Assembly (NCBI RefSeq): GCF_039544005.1
Contig: NZ_BAABKV010000001.1
Coordinates: 5,084,001-5,148,000, forward strand
Length of the DNA: 64,000 nt
Direction of reading: 5' to 3'
Source: Kitasatospora paranensis
Lineage (GTDB): Bacteria; Actinomycetota; Actinomycetes; Streptomycetales; Streptomycetaceae
Shown here: piece by piece, positions 24,998 to 36,091 of the stretch
Layout of the letters: the number at the start of each line of letters is the position of its first letter
Position numbering within the stretch: the first letter of the stretch is position 1
Notes under the pieces: generated by a model
Database searches by the model: none
The model's input: the letters and a program-made list of their open reading frames with translations, nothing else
What the model was told of the DNA's origin: nothing
Made by a program: the position numbers and the translations under genes

Positions 24998-27900
24998 TCA
25001 GCGCCGGGGAAGCGCCAAGGCGTTCCCGCAGCCGGGGGCTGCGGGAGCGCCGACGCACGGGGAGTCATCGCCGGGGGGACGGTGACTACGGCGCGGGGGA
25101 GAGAAGGGCTCGGTGTGCTGCCGGTCGATGAGGTCCTTCACGGGGGAGGCCTCGGGCACACCGAGCCGAGTGAACACCGTGTGCGCCTCCTGGAGACAGG
25201 CCAGTCCGCGCGAGGGCTGCGCCAGCTCCAGGAGCGCCGCCCCCAGCGTCGCGTTGGCCAGCCCCTGGCAGTACGCGGCGTCCAGCTCCTGGGCGATCGC
25301 CAGCGACTCGTCCGCCGCCTCGGCCGCCTCGGCCGGCCGCCCGTCCGCGAGCAGACAGGCCGCAAGCCGGGCCAGCGAGTAGCCCTCCCAGATCCGATGC
25401 TGCTGCGCCTGGTACAGCTGGTGCGCCTCCCGGAGTCGGGACGCGGCCTCGCCGGGCGCACCGGTGGAGCGGAGCACCACGCCGAGCTGGTACAGCGTGT
25501 CGGCCAGACAGGGTGCGTTCCCGGACACCCGCGCCGCGGCGACCGCGGCCTCGGCCGAGCGGACGGCGTCGTCCTGCTGCCCGAGGTCCAGGTGCGCCCG
25601 GGCGATGTTGCCCAGCAGCCGGGCCTCACTGATCGAGGCGCCGAGACTGCGGCTGATGACGTGCGCCTGCTCGAAGAACGCGAGCGCCTCCGAGGACCGG
25701 TCGGCCAGACTCAGCACGATGGCCAGCAGGTTGGCGACCGAGATCCGCAGGTGGGTGAGGTCGTCCGGGTGCTGGAAGGCGAGACTGCGGCGCAGCGACG
25801 CCTCCGCGTCCCGGAACTCCCCCGCGACGTGCTGCAGGAAGCCGAGCGCCGAGTGCACCCGGGCCAGTACCGCCGGATCGCCCTCGGAGCGTGCGTTCTC
25901 CTCCGCCGCCCTGAGGGTGGACCTGATCCGCTGCCCGTGGGTCGGATCCTCCACCACCGTGTTCAGCACGACCAGCAGATCGACCGCCGGACGCAGCAGA
26001 TCCCGCGGTTCGCCGACGGCGGTCTCGACGGTGCTCAGCAGCAGCTCGACCTCGGACCTGAGCCAGGCCCGCGCGTCGGAGCCGTCCACGGGCCGCAGCC
26101 CGGGCGACGCCGGCCAGTGCAGCGGTTCGGGCAGCAGGTCGTCGGGTTCGATCGCGTGGGCCGCGTTGTGGACGCTCGCCACCAGGAGGTCCAGCAGCCG
26201 CAACCGCGCACCGCGCTGCTCGGTCCGGTCCTCCTCCAGATCGTTCTGCCGCTGCGCGTACAACCGGAGCAGATCGTGGTACCGGTACCGGCCGGGCGTG
26301 AAGCACTCCAGCATGTTGGCGTCCACCAGTGCCTCGGCGAGTGCCTCCGCCTCGTCCTCGCCGCGGCCCAGCAGGGCTGCCACCGCGGCCAGCGGCAGAT
26401 CCGGTGAGTCCACCAGCGAGAGCAGCCGGAAGGCCCGCGCCTCCTCCGGCTGCAACTGCCCGTACCCGAGCCCGAGGGTGGTTTCCACGGCGAGGTTTCC
26501 GAGCTGGAGTTCCTGAAGCCGCCGGCGCTGGTCGGCTAACCGCCGGGCGAGGTCCGACACGCTCCAGCGCGGGCGGCTGGCCAGCCGGGCCGCGGCGATC
26601 CGTACCGCCAGCGGCAGGAAGCCGCAGGACTTGACGACGGCCAGGGCGGCCGCAGGTTCCGCTGCCACCCGCTCGTGGCCGACGATGGTGGAGAACAGCG
26701 CCAGCGCCTCCTCCGGGGTCAGCTCCTCCACGTCCACCAAGTGGGCGCCGGGCAGCTCCGCGAGCCGGGAACGGCTGGTAACCAGGACGGCGCTGCCGGA
26801 GACGCCGGGGATCAGAGGGGACAACTGGGCCGCGTCCCGGGCGTTGTCGAGCAGGATGAGCATCCGTCGGTCGGCGAGCAGCGAGCGGTACAGGGCCGAG
26901 CGCTGTTCCAACGAGTCCGGGGTCTCGCTGGCGCCCAGCGTGTACAGGAAGTCGCCGAGGACGACCGCGGGGTCGGCGGGAGTGCCGCCGGCGCCGCGCA
27001 GGTCGACGTAGAGCTGACCGTCGGGGAAGGCGGACCGGATCGAGTGCGCGACGTGGACGGCGAGGGTGGTCTTGCCGACGCCGCCGATCCCGGCGAGCGA
27101 GGTGACCACCACGGCCTGCCCGGTGCCGCTGCGCAGCACGTCGCACAGCTCGCCCACCAGTTTCGTCCGGCCGCTGAAGTCGGAGACGTCCGCCGGCAGC
27201 TGTGCGGGCGGTACGAAGGCCGACGCCTCGTCGGCGTCCGGAGCCGGGCCGACGGTCCGCGGGGTCGGCATCAGCGTCGGGTCGGCTGCCAGGATGCGGC
27301 TGTGCATGGTGGACAGACCGGCACCGGGCTCCACGCCCAGCTCGTCGATCAGGAGCTTCCTGGTGTCCGAGTAGACGCCGAGGGACTCCGCCTGCCGTCC
27401 GCACCGGTAGAGGGCGAGCATCAGGAGTTCGCGCAGGCGCTCGCGCAGGGGGTGTTCCGCGGCCAGCGAGCTCAGCTCGGTGACGACCTCGGCGTGCAGG
27501 TCGATCTCCAGGGCCGTCGTGCACCGCTCCTCCTGGGCAGCTATCTGACGTTCCGTCAGGCGCACGCGATGGGTGTCCGCGTAAGGCCCGGGGATGCCGG
27601 CGAGCGGGCGACCCTGCCACAGGGACAGTGCGGAGAGCAGCAGGTCGTGGGCGGCGCGGTGGTCGGCGGCCCCTCGGGCGCCGACGGCCTCCGCGAACCG
27701 GACGTCGAAGACGGCCAAGTCGAGCGAGGCGGCCGGTACGTTGAGCACGTAGCCGTCACTGACCGACACCAACAGCTCGGCCGGTGCGCGCAGTTCACGG
27801 TTCGGCTCGATGACGGAGCGGAGCCGGGAGACGTAGGTGCGCAGCGCGGCGACCGCCTGCGGCGGAGGCCGGTCCCCACAGGCCGTCCACCAGTTCCTGG

Positions 27901-28058
27901 GTGCTGACCGGTCGTCCGCGGTTCAGGAGGAGGGCCACCAGCACGGCCTGCTGCTGGGGCGATCCGAGTGCGAGCGGAGCCTCGCCCCGCCAGGCCTGGA
28001 CCGGGCCGAGTACCTGGAACCGCAGCGAGTCCGTGGTCGGTATCACCCCTGGCTCCAC
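24998..28058 (-). CDS. AfsR/SARP transcriptional regulator with NB-ARC and TPR domains (frameshift near 27875)
   Basis: About 1020 residues after correction. Residues 1-95 are the OmpR-type winged helix DNA-binding domain (LRFQVLGPVQAW, STQELVDGLWG, LRTYVSRLRSVIEP); about 100-255 the bacterial activation domain (DLLLSALSLWQGRPL, CGRQAESLGVY, DELGVEPGAGL); about 290-600 an NB-ARC ATPase with Walker A GIGGVGKTT; the rest TPR helices. This is the architecture of AfsR, a pathway activator of secondary metabolism. The DNA-binding part is in a different frame: two extra bases in the C4 run at 27874-27877 restore LWGDRPPPQAV. GTG start. Divergent from the small acidic peptide gene at 28276, its likely first target. 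Confidence 0.9.
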
Positions 28059-28275
28059 GTGTTGTCCCCCGATGACTAGATAGGTGGTGCTGACGGCAGT
28101 TCAGGTCTGTTCCGAGGTGGGGCGCCAGCTTAGGGCGAGGCGTGCAAACAGCGGAGAAGCGGGCAATGGGCCCACTGTTTATAAGACATTTAACGGCGCC
28201 TACGATACTGGCCGCAGTGCCCGGGTCGAGTGGTCCGGGCCGACGATCCATGTTGACTGAAAGGCGGTCCCACCG

Positions 28276-28488
28276 ATGGCCGACAACGAGACCACGACCA
28301 CGGACCCGACCGCGTCCGAGGCTGCCGCGCCCGCCGTGCACACCACCCCGGCAGCCGATGCCCAGCCGATCGAGACGATCCTCGACAGCCTGGTCGAGGA
28401 GCCCGGTGCCGAGCCCGCGCCGGTCGGCGACCAGAAGAAGAACGACGGGACGTTCGAGCCTCTCGGCACGGTGATCAACCGGCCGTGA
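28276..28488 (+). CDS. 70-residue acidic peptide next to the SARP regulator
   Basis: A short, acidic, Thr/Ala/Pro-rich protein without signal peptide or membrane helix. The first 50 residues are low-complexity and negatively charged; the last 18 differ in character, with KKNDGTFEPLGTVINRP at the end. GAAAGGCGG lies about nine bases before the ATG and a perfect 20-bp terminator hairpin follows within ten bases of the stop, so it is a defined one-gene transcript. Divergence from the SARP gene recalls AfsR/AfsS, but the AfsS repeats are absent. A precursor-peptide (leader/core) reading is possible; no maturation enzyme lies beside it. Function unknown. Confidence 0.7.
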   Translation: MADNETTTTDPTASEAAAPAVHTTPAADAQPIETILDSLVEEPGAEPAPVGDQKKNDGTFEPLGTVINRP

Positions 28489-28495
28489 GCCGTCG

Positions 28496-28537
28496 CGTGC
28501 GGATGCCCCGCCCCCATGGGGGCGGGGCATCCGCACG
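28496..28537. terminator. Very strong bidirectional hairpin between the acidic peptide gene and fumarase
   Basis: Perfect 20-bp inverted repeat (28496-28515 with 28518-28537) and a 2-base centre, between convergent stops at 28488 and 28545. Confidence 0.9.
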
Positions 28538-28544
28538 TTCCCCG

Positions 28545-30212
<1,668 letters not shown>

Positions 30213-30372
30213 GGGGGGTGATCCTTAGCGAGGTCGGCTGCGTCTGCGAAGCACCCTCCAGCGTAGGCGCAGGCGGCAGCCCGGCGGAGCGCAGGTGAGC
30301 CTGCGTGACGGGGCTCACGCCTTTCTGCTGCGAACTCTCGTTCGGACGGGCGCCGGTGGCTAGGCTTTCCCC

Positions 30373-31116
30373 GTGGACAACTCCCCGGCGCAGGACGCCC
30401 AGGGCTCCGAGCCCGTACCGATGACCAAGTCCGAGGCCGCGCCGGTCGCCGAGGCGGCACCGATGACCAAGCCGGAGGCCGCGCCGGTCGCCGAGGCCGA
30501 GCTGCGGGCCTCGGACGCGGACCGCGAGCGGGTGGCGGAGCTGCTGCGCGACGCCTACGCCGAGGGCCGGCTGACGATGGAGGAGCACGCGGAGCGGATC
30601 GAGGCCGCCTACGAGGCCCGGACGTTCGGCGAGCTGGCTCCGCTGACCCGGGACCTCCCGGCGCACTCGGGGACGATCTCGATGGAGAAGCCGCCGCTGA
30701 ACCGGGCGCCCCGTCCGGCCATGCCGCCGGCCCGCCAGGAGTCCCCGACCATGCTGGCGGTGTTCGGCGGCGCCGAGCGCAAGGGCCGCTGGCGGGTGGG
30801 CTCGCACCTGAAGGCGGTCGCGGTCTTCGGCGGGGTGGACATCGACCTCACCGATGCGGTCTTCGAGTCGCCGGAGGTGGTCATCGAGGTGACCGCGATC
30901 TTCGGCGGGGTGGACATCAAGGTGCCGGAGAACGTCAGCCTGCACGGCGGCGGCGTGGGCGTCTTCGGCGGGTTCTCGGTGCACGAGCAGACCGCCGCCG
31001 ACCCGTACGCCCCGGTGGTGCGGGTCAAGGGCGCGGCGATCTTCGGCGGCTGCGAGGCGAAGCCGCGCCGCGGCAAGAAGCTCCGCGAGTGGGTCCGCAA
31101 GCAGCTGGACGGCTGA
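30373..31116 (+). CDS. DUF1707 / LiaF-like C-terminal domain protein
   Basis: A 247-residue protein. After a 40-residue disordered start built from a duplicated 14-residue unit, residues 44-100 are the DUF1707 (SHOCT-like) domain with LRASDADRERVAELLRDAY and LTMEEHAERIEAAYEART. Residues about 125-230 consist of repeated VFGG/IFGGVDI beta strands, the pattern of the LiaF-like C-terminal domain, and the tail is basic. No membrane helix is seen. Such proteins are linked to cell-envelope stress; a role here is inferred from the domain only. GTG start at 30373. Confidence 0.85.
   Translation: MDNSPAQDAQGSEPVPMTKSEAAPVAEAAPMTKPEAAPVAEAELRASDADRERVAELLRDAYAEGRLTMEEHAERIEAAYEARTFGELAPLTRDLPAHSGTISMEKPPLNRAPRPAMPPARQESPTMLAVFGGAERKGRWRVGSHLKAVAVFGGVDIDLTDAVFESPEVVIEVTAIFGGVDIKVPENVSLHGGGVGVFGGFSVHEQTAADPYAPVVRVKGAAIFGGCEAKPRRGKKLREWVRKQLDG
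30418..30501 (+). repeat. 42-bp tandem duplication inside the DUF1707 gene
   Basis: Two adjacent 42-base copies (30418-30459 and 30460-30501) that differ at a few positions and encode PMTKSEAAPVAEAA and PMTKPEAAPVAEAE. The frame is kept. Confidence 0.9.
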
Positions 31117-31346
31117 GCGGGCCGGGCCAACTCAGCCGCAGGCACTCGTGGTTGCGGCCAGTGCAGGGAGTAGCCGGTTGCGTGCGGTGTGCATGAATCG
31201 GGGTGCGAGGGGTAGTTCCCCACGCACATCGGTTCTTGTTACGGCTGTGGTCCCGGACGGCGGTGGTGCCGCGCGAAGGTACGGGCACGGGGGTGGCCGG
31301 GCAGGAACGCGAGCCTTCCCAGCCCGAACCGCGTCAGGAGTTGGCC

Positions 31347-31742
31347 GTGCTGCATCCGATCGAGCCCAGCGCCACCGGCGCCGCCACCGCCGTCCGCCGG
31401 GTGACCGCGGCCGGCCCGGCGGCACAGCCGGCGGAGCCCCTTGATGACAATCCCTGGCACACCGGTGCGGCGTGCCGACGGGACGAGGCGGGCCTGTTCT
31501 TCGCCCCCTCCAAGGAGCCCACGGCCGCCCGGCTCGCCCGCGAGGAGCAGGCCAAGCAGGTCTGTGCCCGCTGCCCGGTCCTGCTGGAGTGCCGCGAGCA
31601 CGCCTTGGCCCAGCCGGAGCCGTACGGCGTCTGGGGCGGGCTGACCGCGGCCGAGCGCCGGGTGGTGCTGGCCCGCCGGCGCCGCCGGGACGCGGAGCTG
31701 CGGGAGGCCCGCCGGGTGGGCGCGGGCCGGATAGCCGGTTGA
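31347..31742 (+). CDS. WhiB-like iron-sulphur regulator
   Basis: A 131-residue Wbl protein. Four cysteines that ligand the 4Fe-4S cluster are Cys43 (AACRRDEAG), Cys73 and Cys76 (VCARCP) and Cys82 (ECREHAL). The GVWGGLTAAERR turn (94-105) and an Arg-rich DNA-binding tail complete the family pattern. GTG 31347 has AGGAG six bases upstream; the longer frame to 31203 is unlikely. The pattern after the first cysteine (AREEQAK, EPYGVWGGL) is closest to the WhiD-like branch. Its place between fumarase/DUF1707 and glpX resembles the arrangement I recall for a wbl gene in S. coelicolor, so it is probably an orthologue of that gene. Confidence 0.92.
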   Translation: MLHPIEPSATGAATAVRRVTAAGPAAQPAEPLDDNPWHTGAACRRDEAGLFFAPSKEPTAARLAREEQAKQVCARCPVLLECREHALAQPEPYGVWGGLTAAERRVVLARRRRRDAELREARRVGAGRIAG

Positions 31743-31800
31743 GACGCGGGCGCGGCCCCGGGCACGGGTGCCCGGGGCCGCGGCGTTCGGCGGTGGACCG

Positions 31801-32856
31801 TCAGTTGGCGCGGTCGAAGTCGATCGCGCTGTAGGCCCGCAGCTTGGACAGCTTGTGCACGGAGTCGATCTGCCGGATCGTGCCGCTCTTGGAGCGCATC
31901 ACCAGCGAGCTGGTGGTGGCGGTCTCCTGGCGGTAGTGGACGCCGCGCAGCAGCTCGCCGTCGGTGATGCCGGTGGCGACGAAGAAGACGTTCTCGCCGG
32001 AGACCAGGTCGTCGGTGGTGAGGACCCGGTCGAGGTCGTGCCCGGCGTCGAGGGCCTTCTGCCGCTCGGCCGCGTCCTTGGGCCACAGCCGGCCCTGGAT
32101 GACGCCGCCCATGCACTTCATGGCGCAGGCCGCGATGATGCCCTCGGGCGTGCCGCCGATGCCCATCAGCAGGTCGACGCCGGTGCCTTCGCGGGCGGCC
32201 ATGATGGCGCCGGCGACGTCGCCGTCGGAGATGAACTTGATCCGGGCGCCGGCCTCGCGGATCTCCTTGACCAGGCCGTCGTGGCGGGGGCGGTCCAGCA
32301 CGACGACGGTGACGTCCTCGACGGCGCTGCCCTTGGCCTTGGCGACCCGGCGGACGTTGACGGCCACCGGGGCGGTGATGTCGACGAAGTCGGCCGCCTC
32401 CGGACCGCAGACCAGCTTGTCCATGTAGAAGACGGCGCTGGGGTCGAACATGGTGCCGCGGTCGGCCACCGCGAGGACGGCCACCGCGTTGCCCATGCCC
32501 TTGGCGGTGAGCGTGGTGCCGTCGACCGGGTCGACGGCGACGTCGCACTCGGCGCCGGTGCCGTCGCCGACCCGCTCGCCGTTGTAGAGCATCGGGGCTT
32601 CGTCCTTCTCCCCTTCGCCGATGACGACGACGCCGTTCATCGAGACGGTGGAGACGAGGGTGCGCATGGCCTTCACGGCCGCGCCGTCGGCGCCGTTCTT
32701 GTCGCCCCGGCCGACCCACCGGCCGGCCGCCATGGCGGCGGCCTCGGTGACGCGGACGAGTTCGAGGGCCAGGTTGCGGTCCGGGGCCTCCGGTGCGACC
32801 TCCAGCGAGCTGGGCAGGCTGTGCGGCCGGAGTTCATCAAAAGCATGCGTGGTCAT
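31801..32856 (-). CDS. glpX: Class II fructose-1,6-bisphosphatase
   Basis: A 351-residue GlpX enzyme that hydrolyses fructose 1,6-bisphosphate to fructose 6-phosphate in gluconeogenesis. Metal and substrate motifs are GRGDKNGADGAAVKAM, GEGEKDEAPM, DPVDGTTL, and GIGGTPEGIIAACAMK. Complete length for the actinobacterial family, where it is the main FBPase. ATG 32856. With pckG in the same window it completes two of the irreversible gluconeogenic steps. Confidence 0.95.
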   Translation of the reverse strand: MTTHAFDELRPHSLPSSLEVAPEAPDRNLALELVRVTEAAAMAAGRWVGRGDKNGADGAAVKAMRTLVSTVSMNGVVVIGEGEKDEAPMLYNGERVGDGTGAECDVAVDPVDGTTLTAKGMGNAVAVLAVADRGTMFDPSAVFYMDKLVCGPEAADFVDITAPVAVNVRRVAKAKGSAVEDVTVVVLDRPRHDGLVKEIREAGARIKFISDGDVAGAIMAAREGTGVDLLMGIGGTPEGIIAACAMKCMGGVIQGRLWPKDAAERQKALDAGHDLDRVLTTDDLVSGENVFFVATGITDGELLRGVHYRQETATTSSLVMRSKSGTIRQIDSVHKLSKLRAYSAIDFDRAN

Positions 32857-33071
32857 CGTCGTTACCTCTCTGTACGCGACGGCCAGTGAGCGCCCGACTA
32901 CTGCCTGGTCGGAACGCCGTGGTGAGGGTGGTGCGATCGTATCCGCAGGCCGGACGGGTGTCTGTGCCGCATCCTGCGCGATCGGCGGTTCTGCGGTGGT
33001 TCGCCCCGGTTCGCTCCGTCCGGGGGTACCCGGTGCACGGGGCGGTGGTGGGGATGGTCCACCATGGACGG

Positions 33072-33593
33072 GTGGCAGGCAGCAGCAGCATGAGAGGCCG
33101 GCAGACGGTACGGGACATGATCCTGTCGATGCTGGCGGTCGGGTTCGTGGGGTTCTTCGGGTACCTCTTCATCCCGCACTCGGGCGGTGACGGGGTGCAC
33201 CAGGTCGACTACCGGGTCGCCCTCGCGTCGGCGAAGCGGGCCGCGCCGTACCCGGTGCTGGCGCCGCAGGGGCTCTCCGGCCACTGGCGGGCGACCTCGG
33301 TCCAGTACTCGAAGGACTCCCAGGGCAACGCGGTGTGGCACCTCGGGTTCGTGACGCCGTCGGGCAAGTACGCGGCGGTGGAGCAGTCCGACGGTTCGCA
33401 GAACACGGTGCTCGCCGCGGTGGTGCCGCACGGCGAGCCGGACGGCAGCGCGGCGGTGGCGGGCCAGGACTGGCAGCGCTACCAGGGCCGGCCCTACCGC
33501 GGGCTGAGCCGGCAGACCGGCAGTGCGACCACCGTGGTCACCGGCTCCGCCTCCTACGACGAGCTGGCGCAGCTGGCGGGCGCGCTGAAGTGA
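33072..33593 (+). CDS. DUF4245 membrane-anchored protein
   Basis: A 173-residue protein with one N-terminal membrane helix (about residues 17-33, MILSMLAVGFVGFFGYLFI) and an extracytoplasmic body with the DUF4245 pattern: VDYRVALASAKRAAPYPVLAPQGL, WHLGFVTPSGKYAAVEQSDG, and GSASYDELAQLAGAL at the end. The start may be GTG 33072 or ATG 33090. It is divergent from glpX, the usual neighbour of this family in actinobacteria. Function unknown. Confidence 0.85.
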   Translation: MAGSSSMRGRQTVRDMILSMLAVGFVGFFGYLFIPHSGGDGVHQVDYRVALASAKRAAPYPVLAPQGLSGHWRATSVQYSKDSQGNAVWHLGFVTPSGKYAAVEQSDGSQNTVLAAVVPHGEPDGSAAVAGQDWQRYQGRPYRGLSRQTGSATTVVTGSASYDELAQLAGALK

Positions 33594-33617
33594 GCCCGCG
33601 CCGGTGAGGTGCGGACA

Positions 33618-33655
33618 CGGCGAAGGGCCCCGGCGGTTGCCGGGGCCCTTCGCCG
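33618..33655. terminator. Bidirectional hairpin between DUF4245 and nitroreductase genes
   Basis: Perfect 16-bp inverted repeat (33618-33633 with 33640-33655) between convergent stops. Confidence 0.85.
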
Positions 33656-33678
33656 TTCCCCGCGGGCGGGGGTGCCGG

Positions 33679-34272
33679 TCAGACGGTGGTGACGACCTCG
33701 TCGTAGGCCAGGCGCGGCGAGCGGTCGAACCAGGCGGCGTCGCCCGGCTTGCCGATGTTCACCACGGCCAGCACCGAGTGCTCGCCGTCGGCGAAGAACT
33801 CCTTGTTCAGGCCGGTCGCGTCGAAGCCGGTCATCGGGCCCGCGGCCAGGCCGGCGGCGCGCACGCCGATGATGAAGTAGCCGGCCTGCAGGGCGCCGTT
33901 CAGCGCGGCGGAGGCCTCGCGGACGGGGCGCTCGGAGAAGAACACGTCCTTCGCCTGCGGGAAGTGCGGGAGCTGGGTCGGCAGCTCCTCGTGGAACTCG
34001 TTGTCCTGGGCGAGGATGGCGACCAGCGGGGCGGTGGCGGTCTTGGCGCGGTTGCCCTCGGCCATGTGCTTCAGCAGGCGCTCGCGGCCCTCGTCCGAGC
34101 GGACCAGGACGATGCGCAGCGGCTGCTGGTTGAACGCGGTCGGGGCGAACTTGACCAGGTCGTAGATGGCCTGGACCTGCTCGTCGCTGACCGGCTCGTC
34201 GGTGAAGGTGTTGGCCGTGCGGGCCTCGCGGAAGAGCAGGTCCTGGGCGGCGGCGTCGAGTGCCAGGGTCAT
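33679..34272 (-). CDS. Malonic semialdehyde reductase (RutE-like) nitroreductase-family protein
   Basis: A 197-residue FMN-dependent oxidoreductase of the nitroreductase fold. It follows the RutE/HadB-like pattern: ARTANTFTDEPVSDEQ, LVKFAPTAFNQQPLRIVLV, GNRAKTATAPLVAILAQD and a GLAAGPMTGFD late motif. The likely reaction is NADPH-dependent reduction of 3-oxopropanoate in pyrimidine breakdown, but no other rut genes are near, so a different substrate is possible. ATG 34272 with GAGGTGG upstream is preferred over an extended frame to 34341. Confidence 0.85.
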   Translation of the reverse strand: MTLALDAAAQDLLFREARTANTFTDEPVSDEQVQAIYDLVKFAPTAFNQQPLRIVLVRSDEGRERLLKHMAEGNRAKTATAPLVAILAQDNEFHEELPTQLPHFPQAKDVFFSERPVREASAALNGALQAGYFIIGVRAAGLAAGPMTGFDATGLNKEFFADGEHSVLAVVNIGKPGDAAWFDRSPRLAYDEVVTTV

Positions 34273-34429
34273 GGGGAGATCCACCTCGTGCGGAAACGGG
34301 AGCGGTTGCCGGGCGGCCGTCGGGCCGTCCACCGGATCCAACGGTAGATGAAGATTAAACTATTCCCCAAGGGCGCGTGATGCACATCACGCCACGCCGT
34401 CCCGGGCGGTGCCGCGGGCGCCGTGCCGG

Positions 34430-34687
34430 TCAGCGTCCCGGCGGCTGCTCCTCGGCGGCGAGGGCCGCGTCCAGCCGCGCCCGGGCCCCGTCCAGCCAGC
34501 GCTGGCAGACCTTCGCCAGCTGCTCGCCGCGCTCCCACAGGGCCAGCGACTCCTCCAGCGAGGTGCCGCCGGTCTCCAGCTGCCGGACGACCTCCAGCAG
34601 GGCGTCCCTCGCCTGCTCGTACCCGAGGTCGTCGTGGGCCGCCGGGGTCGCCGCAGCCGCCCGGTCCGCCTGCTCCTGATCTGCCAT
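34430..34687 (-). CDS. xseB: Exodeoxyribonuclease VII small subunit
   Basis: An 85-residue all-helical protein with the family signature LGYEQARDALLEVVRQLETGGTSLEESL and LWERGEQLAKVC. It binds XseA to make the single-strand exonuclease used in mismatch repair and other pathways. xseA is usually immediately upstream on the same strand; here it lies 2.4 kb away with four genes in between. Confidence 0.93.
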   Translation of the reverse strand: MADQEQADRAAAATPAAHDDLGYEQARDALLEVVRQLETGGTSLEESLALWERGEQLAKVCQRWLDGARARLDAALAAEEQPPGR

Positions 34688-34758
34688 GGCGCCAGCGTAG
34701 GCGGTGCGGCCGACAAATCGGGGTGCCGGGCGCCGACCCGGCCGATAGCCTCCCGCCC

Positions 34759-35379
34759 ATGACGAGCGAGGCGACGGCGACGACAGGGACGGCCGGGGCG
34801 GGCGAGGCGGCCGGGGCGGCCGGGGCCGCGCGGACCACGGGGGCCGCGGGGCCGGCGGGGGCGCCCGGGGCGGTGGCGCGGCAGCCGCAGGGCGGCCCCG
34901 TCCGTCCGGCCGTGCCGGACGACGCGCCCGAACTCGTGCGGCTGCGCGGGCTGATGTTCGCCGCGATGCGATCGATGGTGGGCCGGGACACCGCCGGGCC
35001 CTGGCAGGCCGCGACCGAGGCCGTGCTGCGCGAGCGGCTGGGGGCCGCCGAGCGCACCCTGCAGGCCTTCGTGGTCGACGACCCGGACGAGCCCGGCCGG
35101 CTGGCCTCCTGTGCGGTCGGCACGCTGGAGCAGCGGCTGCCCGCCCCGGGTCACCCCGACGGGCGGTTCGGCTTCGTGTTCAACGTCTGCACCGATCCGG
35201 GGCAGCGGCGGCGCGGTCACGCCCGGGCCTGCACGACGGCGTTGCTCGACTGGTTCGACGGGTGCCGGGTGACCAGGATCGACCTGCACGCCAGCAGCGG
35301 CGGCGCCGGGCTCTACCGCAGTCTCGGGTTCGGCGAGCACGCGATCCCGCTCTCGCGTCAGCGGCTCATCGAGGACTGA
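34759..35379 (+). CDS. GNAT-family N-acetyltransferase
   Basis: A 206-residue protein. The first 45 residues are a disordered Ala/Gly/Thr stretch; residues 50-206 are a GNAT fold with VFNVCTDPGQRRRGHARA, which carries the acetyl-CoA pyrophosphate loop (QRRRGHA), and the C-terminal SGGAGLYRSLGF. The substrate is unknown. The gene is divergent from xseB and convergent with the ECF sigma gene, whose stop overlaps its end by 14 bases. ATG 34759. Confidence 0.8.
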   Translation: MTSEATATTGTAGAGEAAGAAGAARTTGAAGPAGAPGAVARQPQGGPVRPAVPDDAPELVRLRGLMFAAMRSMVGRDTAGPWQAATEAVLRERLGAAERTLQAFVVDDPDEPGRLASCAVGTLEQRLPAPGHPDGRFGFVFNVCTDPGQRRRGHARACTTALLDWFDGCRVTRIDLHASSGGAGLYRSLGFGEHAIPLSRQRLIED

Positions 35380-35944
35380 CGGGCCGTCGGCCCGGTCGCT
35401 CGGTGTCCCGCGGATGCGCGAGCGTGCGGCGCAGGTTGCTCCGGGCTCGGTAGGTGAGCGTCTTCAGCGCGCCGACCCGGATGCCGATCGCGGCGGCCAC
35501 CTCGCGCGAGCTCAGGTCGTCGAGGTAGCGCAGCGTCAGGGCGGCCCGCTGGCGGTCGGTCAGGGTGGCCAGGGCGGCGCAGAGCCGCTGGGCCTCGACG
35601 GCGGAGAGGGCGAGGTCCTCGACGCAGATTCCGGCGTCGGAATCCGCGACCGCGGCCACGGTGGACTCGCTGCGGGTGGCCCGCCGTTTGTCGTGGTCGA
35701 ACATGATGTTGCGGGCGATGGTGATTATCCAGGCGCCCATGTCCTTACCCGTCCAGCGGTAGCCGCCAATGCAGGCCATTGCCCGGACAAAGGTGTCCTG
35801 GGTGAGGTCCTCGGCCAGTGCCCGATTCCCCGTGCGGCGGGTCAGGAACGCCAGGACGGGTCCTCGATAACGGCGGTACAACTCGGCCCAGGCGTCAGGG
35901 TCGCCGGCCTTCGCGGCCTCGATCAGAAGTGGTGTCCCATCCAT
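35366..35944 (-). CDS. ECF-family RNA polymerase sigma factor
   Basis: A 192-residue sigma-70 family protein with only regions 2 and 4. Region 2: AGDPDAWAELYRRYRGPVLAFL, LAEDLTQDTFVRAM, and GAWIITIARNIMFDHDKRR. Region 4: TDRQRAALTLRYLDDLSSREVAAAIGIRVGALKTL with a clear helix-turn-helix. ATG 35944 follows GGGAGG. No anti-sigma factor with a zinc motif lies next to it, so control probably depends on the divergent helix-turn-helix gene or on another locus; two related TGCAAGCG sites lie in the shared promoter region. Confidence 0.9.
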   Translation of the reverse strand: MDGTPLLIEAAKAGDPDAWAELYRRYRGPVLAFLTRRTGNRALAEDLTQDTFVRAMACIGGYRWTGKDMGAWIITIARNIMFDHDKRRATRSESTVAAVADSDAGICVEDLALSAVEAQRLCAALATLTDRQRAALTLRYLDDLSSREVAAAIGIRVGALKTLTYRARSNLRRTLAHPRDTERPGRRPVSPR

Positions 35945-35985
35945 GCCGGACCTCCCGGTGAGCAGGTTCCGCAACGATACGAGCG

Positions 35986-36005
35986 GGCATGCATGCGTGC
36001 AAGCG
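35986..36005. promoter_or_regulatory. Imperfect TGCAAGCG dyad upstream of the ECF sigma gene
   Basis: Right half TGCAAGCG (35998-36005), 4-base spacer, and a left half that matches at six of eight positions. It is about 45 bases upstream of the sigma-factor start and copies the perfect site on the other side of the intergenic region. Confidence 0.5.
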
Positions 36006-36071
36006 ATTCCGGGATTCCGGTGTCGGGGTAGTCGATCGGCCCTTTATTTCAGCGATGGTCGATCCCGCGTT

Positions 36072-36091
36072 CGCTTGCACTCATGCAAGCG
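36072..36091. promoter_or_regulatory. Perfect CGCTTGCA-N4-TGCAAGCG operator upstream of the HTH gene
   Basis: Perfect inverted repeat with 8-bp arms (36072-36079 and 36084-36091) and a 4-base spacer, 39 bases before the ATG of the HTH protein. The shape fits an autoregulatory operator for a dimeric XRE-type regulator. Confidence 0.6.
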
